Assembly: GCF_019703515.2 (NCBI RefSeq)
Contig: NC_059382.1
Location: 10,612,001-10,676,000 of the forward strand
Reading direction: 5' to 3'
Length of the DNA stretch: 64,000 nt
Source: Myxocyprinus asiaticus
Taxonomy: Eukaryota > Chordata > Actinopteri > Cypriniformes > Catostomidae
Position numbers and translations under genes: made by a program. Below the pieces are notes generated by a model. The model worked only from the letters and a program-made list of their open reading frames with translations. It was not told where the DNA came from and searched no databases. Positions within the stretch are counted from its first letter, which is position 1. The number at the start of each line of letters is the position of its first letter. This document shows positions 12,639-24,010 of this stretch, piece by piece.

Positions 12639-12783
12639 TTATACAGCAAGCCATTCCAAGTCCATCATCATTTGAAGCAGAGTGCATACATGTGGGTTTA
12701 TTCCACACATTTTCTTGTCTCGCTTTCCAGCACCCACCTTTGATCCAGTTTCTGGGTTAATGCCCACAAGTCCTCTGTGAAAA

Positions 12784-12784
<1 letters not shown>

Positions 12785-12861
<77 letters not shown>
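12785..12861. repeat. (CA)n microsatellite
   Basis: About 38 uninterrupted AC units. On the minus strand this is a (TG)n tract immediately upstream of the acceptor TCTTTTCACAG of the exon 12639-12774, so its length could affect splicing of that exon. Confidence 0.95.
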
Positions 12862-12863
<2 letters not shown>

Positions 12864-13210
12864 GTCATTTTAATCACATGACGATAGATAACCATATTTA
12901 GTTTCCTTTAATGACCAATTATGGTCAGATTTTACCTCAGAAGACCACAGACATAAAGGACTATATTACCCCCAAAGCAGATATCATTAAAACGTTATCA
13001 GAAAAATTGAAAATATTTAACATTCCATGTTTACAATATAAAAATTGTACAGATTATGTGATGACACAGATCATGAGCAGAATTTGGCATTACTTAGAAA
13101 CGGAGTATTTGGTGTATTTTTGGAGAGCTCTAAGCTGGGTTTCCATCCAAATGTTTAGCATTTTTAAATGATTAAATCGTCCATTGCTATCCACTGCATC
13201 ATGCGCATTC

Positions 13211-13564
13211 TTAAAGAAATAGTTCACCCAAAAATGAAAATTTGCTGATAAAAATGTACTCGCCCTCAGACCATCAATTTAATTATAGATTTGTTTTTCA
13301 CACAAACGCATTGATTCACTTCAGAAGACATTACTTGATCGACTGGAGTTATGTAGATTACTTTGATGCTGCCTAAATATGCTTTTTGGACTGTCAAAAA
13401 CTGGTGACTGTTCAGTTGCATTGGATGGATTATCTTCCTTCTAAAAAAATAAATAAAAAAAATCTCCATTGGAGTTCCAATGAAGAAAGAAAGTCATATA
13501 CATCTTGGATGGCCTTACGAGTACATTCAGCAAATTTTCATTTTTGGGTGAACTAATCCTTTAA
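13211..13564. mobile_element. TTAA-flanked MITE, AGTTCACCC family
   Basis: A 354-bp element bounded by TTAA at both ends. The left end is AATAGTTCACCCAAAAATGA and the right end is its inverse with TTTTTGGGTGAACTAATCC. This family is abundant in cyprinid genomes. It has no coding potential and shares its right TTAA with the next element. Confidence 0.7.
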
Positions 13565-14607
13565 AAAGGAATCATTCACCCAACAATTTAAATTCTCTTA
13601 TCGTTTTCTCCCCCTCATGCCATCCAAGATGTATATGACTTTCTTCAGCAGAGCACTTTTGAAGATTTTTAGGAAGATGCCCCAGATCTTTTTAGCCATA
13701 AAATGCAAGTGAAGAGGTACCCCAACTTTGACAGTCCAAAAGTCACATTTAGGCAGCATAAAAGTTATCCACATGGCTCCAGTCACTCAATGTCTTCTGA
13801 AGCGAAACGCTACCTTTCTGTAAAAAAACAAATCTATAATTAAGACATTCTTAACTATAAACTGTTGCTTCTGGTAAAAATGCGAATGATCCTTGGCATC
13901 GTGCCAGATTCAACGCATCCATCACATAACATAGCTTCCTCCAGCAGAAAAGTCCATCTCTTCTCCTCATACATCAAAATCCAGTGACATCTTTGTTTAC
14001 AACTGTTTTCGCTTGTAAACGGCACTTGGTCTGTATACATTTCCCTTTTATGAAAATCACAACATGCATCACTGACTGACACATCCCTTTGATATAGCGA
14101 TACATGTTGCTCATATGATGAAAGGGTAATATACACAGATCAAGCACAGTTTAAACAAAAACGGTCCAAAACAGTAAACAAAGATGTCACTGGATTTTGA
14201 TGTATGAGGAAAAGAGGAGACGGACTATTCCACTGGAGGAAGCTGCGTTATGCGATAGATGTGTGGGATCTGGCACGATGCCAACGATCATTCATGTTTT
14301 GATCGGAAGAGACTTTTTATAGTTAAAACGTCTTACCGATTTGTTTCTTACAACAACATAGCGTTTTGCTCAGAAGACATCAATTGAGTGACTGCAGCCA
14401 TGTGAATAACTTATGCTGCCTAAAACTGACTTTTGGACCTTCAAAGTGTTGGTATCTGTTAATCTGCATTTTATGGCCCAAAAGATCTGGGGCATCTTCC
14501 TAAAAATCTTCAAAAGTGTTCTGCTGAAGAAAGTCATATACATCTTGGATGGAATGATGGTGAGTAAACCATAAGAGAATTTATTTCTGGATGAACTATT
14601 CCTTTAA
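13561..14607. mobile_element. Long palindromic TTAA-flanked element
   Basis: A 1.05-kb element made almost entirely of two inverted arms of about 450 bp. Matching pairs include CATCCAAGATGTATATGACT (13621) with its complement at about 14535, and GTGACATCTTTGTTTAC (about 13984) with GTAAACAAAGATGTCAC (about 14175). The ends resemble the AGTTCACCC family (CATTCACCCAACAATTTAAA; GGATGAACTATTCC). It lies in the last intron of the pseudogene 12639-16947. Confidence 0.7.
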
Positions 14608-16947
14608 GGAAGCCCAACTTGTGATGGAGTAGTTGAATGATCTCCTTAAAATATTGCTTTGGGAAGAGTTGTATTTGTGGTATTGGAGCAACTGTACATC
14701 AGACCAAATGTAAAATTTGCATAAAAAGTTAGCTGGAAACCCAGCAATAACTGCCTGCCTGATTATAAATCATATAATTATTACAAGTGCATTAAAAAAA
14801 AAAAAAAAAGTCAAGAAAATGTGGAAGTGTATAATACATAATGAGGAAGTTAAAGCTTTGACTTACCTCTGAATAAATTCCAATGTGCATGCAGCTTCAT
14901 CTTGATAAGATTGAAGTTGTAGTAGGTTGCAAATAATGCTGCCATTGTTCATATTGAACATTGCTACTGTTAGACAATTAGGAAGAAAAGTTGAGACCAT
15001 CATAAAATAATGACACACAAACACACACACACACACACACACTTGTAAAAATAAACAAAAAAATTAGTGGACAGAGGTATAGGTGTACAGAACTAGAAAG
15101 CAAGGAATAGTGTGTGTAATGGACACATTGAGAGAGAGTAAAAGCAAATTACCTTGGATGATCAACCTTGGTGAATCTGGTAATCCATCTCTTTCAATAT
15201 CTGCTGCTGTTCCTGCTACCTTAAAATAAATAATTGCATTCAGCCATAAAATTACAAAGAAAAATTATTACTTACATCAGCTTTGATTAGAATGGATTCT
15301 GTCCTCTCTTTAAAATGGGCCATTAAGAGTTGCAGGATGCACAGAACCAGAGAATTTCCCTCGATACTTTGACAGAATGTCACGCACCTCATTGTTTGTT
15401 GACTTTTCTTTGAAAAATCTTAGAATCCTCTTCCCTTTCACTTCAATGTTCTCCATGATTCTTCAGAGCAATGAGATGTCAGTAAGCAAATGGAAGTGCA
15501 AGGAGATCCCCTTGAGATAAAACAGGTGAGGCCTTAATTCTTTAGTTCATCCTGGGCTTGATGCATCAGAGAGGACTTGATGTGATGTGTTGGGGGCTGT
15601 TCGAGCAGCTGGCTTGTTCTAACACAAATAACTAATAGAAGTGAAGTTTGAGCATGGAACAAATTTTTATTTTATTTTTTTCCCCAGTAACAAGGACATT
15701 TCAGGTAGGCTATTTTTCCGTCTACCTGAAGAGCAATTTAAATACCTTCACATTTCCATGCATTTAGCAGTTTGTGACACTGGATAGGCCTGAGGAATTC
15801 AATGAGGTCTTCTTCCTTCACAAAGTGTAGGTCAGATTTTTTTTCGACACCAATAGCAGTAAGCCCACGGATCACCTTTTGGAGTGTTTCATAAGAGAGA
15901 CCAGGTGTGAAGAGCAGATGGAGTTTTATCTCCTTTAAACTGGTCATACCTTAAAAAGATGGAAAAGAATGGTGTAACAATCACAGACAAGCCACATGTT
16001 TTGTACTCCTGGAGAGGGTAATAATCTAATAGTTCCTCCTGAAGTACACAGACAAATCTTGAGTCCTCATCTGTTATACAGAACACGCCAAAATCCACCA
16101 ACTGCACTGCATGCTGTTTCTCAGACCCAAAATAAACCATGGAATTCTGGTGAACAAGAATTAGTTCAATTCTGCCAACCTCCAAGCCCTCATCATTACT
16201 GGCCAGAAGAACAACCATGCCTTTCCTGTACTTTGTTCCTTTCAAAGTGATTTCAGTTGCTGCTAAAGTATTTCCTGGCTGAAATTCTAAACTGAGCAAC
16301 TGATTCCTTAATCACTTCATTATCATCATCAGAAATAAAATTCAGAGCCCTTCTCAACTTTTATAGAAAGCTGAAATAGGTTTCCAGCACTTAAGTAGGC
16401 CTGGAGAAGCTGGTGCCTTTCTGCAAGAGGACAACTCAAATCACATCTTTCTCACCTCTAGTAATTTAAGCAAAGCAAGCTTTTCTCTCCGTTTGGTAAG
16501 ACTGACCAATGTCATGGATATTTTGACATTCTTCAACAATGCCTTGAATGGTAGATTCAGGTAATAATTTAGCTTGCAGTTTCAGAGAGAAAAGGGTTCA
16601 ATTCAGAGATTCATCAAGAACTTCTGGAAAACTGTGCTCTACAACCTCTGCTCTCTCGCTTTCAGACACATCAGAAACTGGAAATTCCATGGCCATAGCA
16701 GGCTCTACCAAATGGTCTACAGAGTACTTTTTAATGTGTCCATGATACATGTGATGCAAATGTAGATATCACCTTAAATGTCCTGCTGCACCCGAACGGG
16801 CACCGGATCTCCAGGCCTGACTGGATATGGCTCTTCAAAATGAGAAACTAAATTTCCACATCGAACTTCACAAAAGTCAACATGGCATTTAAATGTTTTC
16901 ACACATCTGTGCCTGGGACTCTTTAGTAGACCTTTGATGTTCCCCAT

Positions 16948-17270
16948 GATGTCTAAATGTGTGGAACTTCAATGAGAGAGAGAGAGAAAAAAAAACCACG
17001 CACGGGCAGTCAGGCACACCACATCGAAATTGTGAAATCTATGCAATTTCATATGCTGCACAAAACTCAGTTTTACTGCTCTCATGGTTACAGAACTGAC
17101 AGTTAAACATGTTCAACAGGATGTCACAACCCTCAACCCTGCAAAAATCAGGGCTTCACAAGCTAATGAATGAATACAAGCAATTAAGCATGTGAAAGCC
17201 AATTTCCAATGTACACTATGATTAAAATACAAATATGGATACCATGCACCCTTACAAGTAATATTAACTT

Positions 17271-17313
<43 letters not shown>

Positions 17314-17841
17314 AACTCTTAAATTATAAAAGCTATTTCTATTCATCATGGCATCCTCATGGGGAACAAATGAACGGCCTAGCCGTAGTAAGCGAACCAC
17401 TTTCCAGTACCACACAATTTTAACTGGTTTTCCATTCAGAGATGACTAACAGTTTAATATGTTAAAATACCAGCAATGGTACTGTTTCAGTCTGAAATAA
17501 TGTTATACCAAACGGTTATCAAAAAAAATGTAAAAGTAATATTTTGTAAATTGCAGCCTGGTCACACTTTCACAATGGAGAAAATAGCCAGCTAAACGTG
17601 GCAAATTTATCACTTTGGACCCACGTAGCAAACTCGTGAGTAAAACAAAAGTTGACAGATAACCTAGATTCCCACTGTTGCAACATTAAATAGTTAGGTA
17701 CATAATAGTTATGAACTGAAAGATCTCAGTGAGTGGTACAAGAATGATTGGATGAAACAGGACTTCACATTTCACAGGTCAACTGCAGCATCAACTGAAC
17801 TCACCTTAACTACGGTGTCCGTCTCACACCTAATGATGTCC
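16948..17841. other. Non-coding, includes (CA)n at 17275-17308
   Basis: I see nothing gene-like. It contains a short GA tract (about 16973-16990) and a CA microsatellite. Confidence 0.4.
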
Positions 17842-18915
17842 AGTTCGTGAAATAATCGTTCTTTTGAACCAGTTCTTTTTAGTGAACGAGTTGCACTATT
17901 TCACAAAATCAGACTGAATCATTTGAAACAGTTCGCATCTCGAGTCAACACTGATCCACAAGTTACTCTTAACCTGTCTCTCGGAAGTGCCTTACACTCC
18001 GAATCAAAACAAGCCAATAACCGGGAGTAATAATCCTAGATCATAAATCCTAGAACTGATGATATCTGCTTTTGCCAAGTCTTCTTCGCAATTAACCGCT
18101 CCAACTAGTTCACAAATCTGACTGAATGCTCAGGTTGCAACAGTTCTCGGGTCAACAGGACACCGATCTGAGAATCGCCTCTTTCGGAGGTGTCTGACAT
18201 CCTGAGAACCAATGAGCTGCTAACAGCTCGTGTGTGATTAAGGGGCGAAATGTATGTTTCAGGTGTACTTTGCTGAACAACGGAGTGTGTAACAAAGCAC
18301 TGGAAATATGTTTGACTTGATTGCATTAGTTTTATCAGCGCATGATGATCCAGTCTAGAGCTCTCAAGTCAACAGAACATCAAGTCAATCACAGCAATTC
18401 TTGAGTCAACTGTACATTGAGTTGATCACATGGGTTTGCGAGTCACCAGGACACTGATCTGTGAATCACCTCTTTCAGACATAATACTGAGAACTACTGA
18501 TCAGTGAGCAGCTGATGAGCATGAGTGAACAGAGGACTTGAATGAGGGGCGAAACGTTTCATTAGATGTAAACAAATTTTATTGAGTATTGTGCATGCAG
18601 ATTATATCTGAAGTTGTGATGAGCTGGATTATGGTTTCTGTAAAAAAAAAAAAAAGGGTGAGTTAAGACTAGTTTAATGACTTTATGCTTTAAATGTGTA
18701 GAACATCCACATTTGTATATCAGTGTCGGTATTGGGAGCAAAACTTTAATGTAGGATGCATTGGAAGATCACTGAATGAAACACTGATGACAATATGCAC
18801 CCTTATTATTATTATTATTAAATAAAATGTTATAGGCCTAATCAGCAATATGCCCTTACATATGGCTTTATTGAATGTGTTTGTGCCTGTATTCTATGAC
18901 GCCAGCGTATTAGCG

Positions 18916-18950
<35 letters not shown>

Positions 18951-19050
18951 CATCATTACGTGATAACGTAAACGAACTGGTGAATCTGTTTTTTGAACCA
19001 GTTAATTGAAGCGAACCGTCCGAAAGAAACGGTTCGCGTTAAAGTATCGG
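17842..19050. repeat. Repeat-derived region with GAACCAGTT motifs
   Basis: The two edges carry related segments (TTTTGAACCAGTTCTTTT at about 17872; TTTTTTGAACCAGTTAATTG at about 18990). The interior contains a diverged ~340-bp unit present at least twice, with shared TCTGAGAATCGCCTCTTTC-like and GAGGGGCGAAA-like motifs at about 18165-18250 and 18450-18555. This looks like a non-autonomous transposon with internal tandem duplication. A TTA tract (about 18804) and a TA tract (about 18918-18946) lie inside. Confidence 0.4.
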
Positions 19051-19387
19051 ACTTCCCAATCCAATCACTATCTCATACTCCCTCAGGGCGGTCCTCCTCT
19101 TAAGTAAGTAGTGCATGCGCATACGTGTCAGATGTGCGAGAAGCGGGAATCGCCTTTCGGCCAGCGCCCTTAAAAGTCCGCTGCTGATGACGCAAGACGT
19201 CACACGTACCACGCTAAGCCGATGTGGTTGTCCATCCATGTGTATGTTTTTGAAATCCAACAGAACTGCTACTAGATGTGTATATTATAACCAATTGCCA
19301 GAGTCTAAATGGCAGTCTAAATTTAATCTTAGAAAAATGTCACAATTTTCATTGCATACATGATTGTGCAGTAAATGGAATGCTCCC

Positions 19388-19600
19388 ATCCCATACGGTA
19401 AAAAAATATATTTTCAAATATATTTTTAAATATATTTCAAAATATACAAAAAAATGGCCAAAAAATATATTTGCTAAAATATGTCAAAATACATTTACAT
19501 AAATACATCTTTCTACAAATACATTTTTTTGGCCATTTTTGAAAATATAAATATATTTTAAAAAGCATTAAAAAAATATATTTTGCCCTCCATATACTTC
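19388..19600. repeat. AATATATTT-rich repeat fragment
   Basis: Dense AAATATATTT motifs in both orientations follow TCCCATACGGTAAAAAAATA. The inverse of that end motif occurs at about 28503-28531, next to the same kind of sequence (28360-28520), so both are fragments of one repeat family. The 3' end of the BEN-gene last exon runs into this block. Confidence 0.45.
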
Positions 19601-19856
19601 AATACAAGAAAATACACACACGTAACATTTGAAGAAAATATTTATTTGATGTCTAAAATGTGAACATGTATGTAACACATTTGAATAAAAATCAAGCAAG
19701 GAACATACATTAAATTTCAAAAAAATAACTTTTTTTTTAACAAGCAGTCTCAGTTCCCCTAGCTTAGAATTCACTGCAATCCCCAAAGCTCCTCTGGACA
19801 CATTGGGAAACCTCTTCATCACTGCCACTGTAAGAGACAAAAATCACAGCTATATT

Positions 19857-20932
19857 TTAAAGGGATAGTTCACCCAAAAATGAAAATTCTGTCATTAATT
19901 ACTCATCCTCATGTTGTTCCAAACCCATAAAACTTCCGTTCATCTTCAAAACACAAATTAAGATAATTTAAGGAAATTTGAGAGATTTCTGTCCCTCCAT
20001 TGACAGTCCACGCAACTACCAATTTGACGCTTCAAAAAGTTCATAAAGAGATTGTACACTGCAAAAAATGATTTTTTTGTCTTGTTTCCAGTCCAAATAT
20101 CTAATAATTCTTAAATCAAGATGCATTTACTAGATAAGTAATATGGCATAAGATATTATGTCTTGTTTTCTAAAAAAAAAAAAAAAAGGTAAATTTGCTG
20201 AAAAAAGCTAAATTATATGCAAATAGGTAAAACAAAAAAATCTAATGGAAACAAGATTATTTTTCTTACCCCACTGGCAATAATTTTGTTTGTTTTAAGC
20301 AAAAACTTTTTGTCAATGTACTTGTCTAGTAAATGCATCTTGATTTAAGAATTTTTCGATATTTGGACTGGAAACAAAACAAAAATACTAAGAAAAGTAT
20401 TTTTTGCAGTGTAAAACTAATCCATATGAATTGAGTGGTTTAGTCCAAATTTTCTGAAGAGATTCGATCGCTTTATATGATGAACAGATTGAATTTAGGC
20501 TTTTATTAACATATAACCATTCATCAACTCATCAGTTGTGGTAAACGGGAGCTCAAGCATGATTGCTTGACGTGCGAGAACCAATGAGGTTCATTCTTGT
20601 GCGTCAAGCAGGTTTGGTTGAGCTTCTGTTTATGTTCACTGATCAAGCCTAAATTCAATCTGTTTATCATACAAAATCAAGTCTCTTCAGAAAATTTGGA
20701 CTATACCGCTCAATTCATATGGTTTAGTTTTACGATCTCTTTATGAACTTTTTGAAGCGTCAAATTGGTAGTTGCGTAGCTGTCAATAGAGGGACAGAAA
20801 GCTCTCAGATTTCATAAAAAGAAAATCTTCATTTGTGTTCCGAAGATGAACGAAAATCTTACGGGTTTGGAACAACACGAGGGTGAGTAAATTATGACAG
20901 TTTTTTAATTTTTGGTTGAACTAACCCTTTAA
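19857..20932. mobile_element. Long palindromic TTAA-flanked element
   Basis: A 1.08-kb element bounded by TTAA with AGTTCACCCAAAAATGAAA-type ends. Its two halves are inverted copies, for example ACCAATTTGACGCTTC at about 20018 and GAAGCGTCAAATTGGT at about 20755. A second element (20057-20411) sits inside the left arm. It lies in the last intron of the BEN gene. Confidence 0.7.
20057..20411. mobile_element. Nested TA-flanked MITE
   Basis: A 355-bp palindromic element with ends CACTGCAAAAAATG and the inverse TTTTTTGCAGTG. Inner matches are GTCCAAATATCTAATAATTC and its inverse copy. It interrupts the left arm of the surrounding palindrome. Comparison with the intact right arm shows that TA was duplicated on insertion. 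Confidence 0.7.
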
Positions 20933-21703
20933 CTTAATTTTTCTAGTAGATTTTCCTTTCACCAACTCTGCATACGATATCAAATACTTCTCTACTATAC
21001 AGTATGCCAACATGGTAGTATGTCCGAATTCATAGTATTTGAAAAATAGTTGGTAAGTCCGAATTTCATTCATATAGAACATACTTTTTTAACGGTTGTG
21101 AAGTAAATTCAAATACAAATGTAGTACCTACTGAAACAGTATGCGATTTCGGACGCACCGCAAGTCTTGACTTACCATATGTGGCTGCCATAGTGTCCTT
21201 ATCAAGGGCACTCCTTCTCTCGGCACCACAGTCAGTTTTACTCATTCCTCCTACAAAAGACAATACACGATACATGAACATTTGAATAGGGTACAGAGGG
21301 CATGCACCATTGTCTTCAAACTAGTTTTAGATTTCCAAATATTTTTGTTCACCTTAACAGTGGAACTGAAGAAAAATAACTACAGGTATGCTGGATTTGA
21401 AAGATATGTTTATGGGAATGTTTTGGACAGTAAAGAAAATAATGGAGAGGTAGAATTAGCCTTTTTTAAACTACTCAGATTTATATCTAAGAATTTGACC
21501 TGGCCTTCGAAACTGTTTACCTTTCAAATTGCTGTGGATCAGAACCTCCAGTGGGAAGGCGGCCATTAAAAGAACACGCACCATTGAAGTGGCTGTTTGG
21601 GTCTGCAGGGAGGAAGACCATTGATGCTTTAGAATTTTTATGCCTGTGCCATGTGCTAACTAAACCTATGGTTGTGATCACATAAAAAGAGATTTACAAT
21701 ATA

Positions 21704-23266
21704 CAGGTGCATCTCAATAAATTAGAATGTCGTGGAAAAGTTCATTTATTTCAGTAATTCAACTCAAATTGTGAAACTCGTGTATTAAATAAATTCAATG
21801 CACACAGACTGAAGTAGCTTAAGTCTTTGGTTCTTTTAATTGTGATGATTTTGGCTCACATTTAACAAAAACCCACCAATTCACTCTCTCATAAAATTAG
21901 AATATGGTGACATGCCAATCAGCTAATCAACTCAAAACACCTGCAAAGGTTTCCTGAGCCTTCAAAATGGTCTCTCAGTTTGGTTCACTAGGCTACACAA
22001 TCATGGGGAAGACTGCTGATCTGACAGTTGTCCAGAAGACAATCATTGACACCCTTCACAAGGAGGGTAAGCCACAAACATTCATTGCCAAAGAAGCTGG
22101 CTGTTCACAGAGTGCTGTATCCGAGCATGTTAACAGAAAGTTGAGTGGAAGGAAAAAGTGTGGAAGAAAAAGATGCACAACCAACCGAGAGAACCGCAGC
22201 CTTATGATTGTCAAGCAAAATTGATTTAAGAATTTGGATGAACTTCACAAGGAATGGACTGAGGCTGGGGTCAAAGCATCAAGAGCCACCACACACACGT
22301 CAAGGAATTTGGCTACAGTTGTCGTATTCCTCTTGTTAAGCCACTCCTGAACAACAGACGTCAGAGGCATCTTACCTGGGCTAAGGAGAAGAAGAACTGG
22401 ACTGTTGCCCAGTGGTCCAAAGTCCTCTTTTCAGATGAGAGCAAGTTTTGTATTTCATTTGGAAACCAAGGTCCTAGAGTCTGGAGGAAGGGTGGAGAAG
22501 CTCATAGCCCAAGTTGCTTGAAGTCCAGTGTTAAGTTTCCACAGTCTGTGATGATCTGGGGTGCAATGTCATCTGCTGGTGTTGGTCCACTGTGTTTTTT
22601 GAAAAGCAAAGTCACTGCACCCGTTTACCAAGAAATTTGAGCACGTCATGCTTCCTTCTGCTGACCAGCTTTTTAAAGATGCTGATTTCATTTTCCAGCA
22701 GGATTTGGCACCTGCCCACACTGCCAAAAGCACCAAAAGTTGGTTAAATTACCATGGTGTTGGTGTGCTTGACTGGCCAGCAAACTCACCAGACCTGAAC
22801 CCCCTGGGGTATTGTCAAGAGGAAAATGAGAAACAAGAGACCAAAAAATGCAGATGAGCTGAAGGCCACTGTCAAAGAAACCTGGGCTTCCATACCACCT
22901 CAGCAGTGCCACAAAATGATCACCTCCATGCCACGCCAAATTGAGGCAGTAATTAAAGCAAAAGGAGCCCCTACCAAGTATTGAGTACATATACAGTAAA
23001 TGAACATACTTTCCAGAAGGCCAACAATTCACTAAAAATGTTTTTTATTTTTATTGGTCTTATGTATTCTAATTTGTTGAGAGAGTGAATTGGTGGGTTT
23101 TTGTTAAATGTGAGCCAAAATCACCACAATTAAAAGAACCAAAGACTTAAAACTACTTCAGTCTGTGTGCATTGAATTTATTTAATACACGAGTTTCACA
23201 ATTTGAGTTGAATTACTGAAATAAATGAACTTTTCCACGACATTCTAATTTATTGAGATGCACCTG
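21704..23266 (+). mobile_element. Tc1-like transposon, copy 1
   Basis: A 1563-bp element with TA on both sides, ends CAGGTGCATCTCAATAAATT and its inverse, and inverted repeats of about 200 bp. The transposase frame starts at 21967 (helix-turn-helix with ECGCSQSAVSEH-like residues, then a basic segment). It is broken by TGA at about 22222 and by frameshifts. A small deletion near 22800 removes the catalytic glutamate segment after SPDLNP. The copy cannot encode an active enzyme. It lies in a BEN-gene intron, opposite in orientation to copy 2. Confidence 0.9.
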
Positions 23267-24010
23267 TACATTATTTTCAAATAAATTCTTTAAAAGTTTT
23301 TATTCAGCCATTTCACCCATCACAGAAATGCATAACAAATCTGTATGTACAGACCTAAATCCTCAGCAAAAATACTTACATAATTAGCATCACTGGAACA
23401 CTAAAAAAAGTAAAAATAAATAAAGTCAACAATGTTATTACAGACAGACACACTTTATTAAGAATTAACAAAGCAATGACACTAATGTAACTGCACCATG
23501 TATTTTTTCATAGGTGAAAACAAAATACTTTGAAAGAACCAGACAGAGAAGCCTTGGATGGAGCCTTCGGCACCTGTGAAGCAGAATATTGATAGATTAA
23601 AAACAATACACAACACTGAGCATCATAAAATCTTTGTAGATGTATCAGAATATCACAACGTTGCACAACTATCTAAACATTACTGCTTGTAAGTCATGTG
23701 ACTTATATTTTGATGGCGGTATGACTTGAATACACCCATACAATGCAAGTGAATAGGTACAGAGTTTCATGTTCTGAAAAAGACATAAAAAGCTTAATTG
23801 TAAGACATAAGACTCCAGTAGTTTAATAAATGTCTTAAGCAAATGTCTTCTTGATTTTTGGGTGAGAACAGACCAAAACGTTCCTCCAAAATATACCTCT
23901 ACTATAAATCTTGACATCAGCAATCAACTTAATGATCATGATTAATTAAATAACTTCCTGGTTCCACCTAGTGCTCTGTGCATGTGTTAAGCACTAGGAC
24001 TGTATGTCTA

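Larger units (their letters stand above)
12639..16947 (-). pseudogene. Decayed copy of a fish multicopy SAM-domain gene
   Basis: The family is known to me from many fish genomes as long uncharacterised or SAM-domain-like proteins, probably of transposase origin. In order on the minus strand: a basic N-terminal block from the ATG at 16947 (KTFKCHVDFCEVRCGN), then family segments with stops (RAEVVEHSFPEVLDE; STIQGIVEECQNIHDIG). Next comes the LKGTKYRKGM/EELLDYYPL block at 15960-16290. After that a SAM-like block at 15738-15947 (FVKEEDLIEFLRPIQC) is reached by a frame break. Then come exons 15276-15465 (approximate), 15153-15219 and 14867-14966, and a last exon 12639-12774 ending INPHVCTLLQMMMDLEWLAV. 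Most of the central region of the family is missing. Several in-frame stops remain in 16300-16600. The last three junctions keep phase. Confidence 0.6.

Noticed and set aside
12698..12895. Open frame of repeated Cys-Val
   Set aside because: It is the (CA)n microsatellite translated; only the separate frame of exon 12639-12774 is gene-like.
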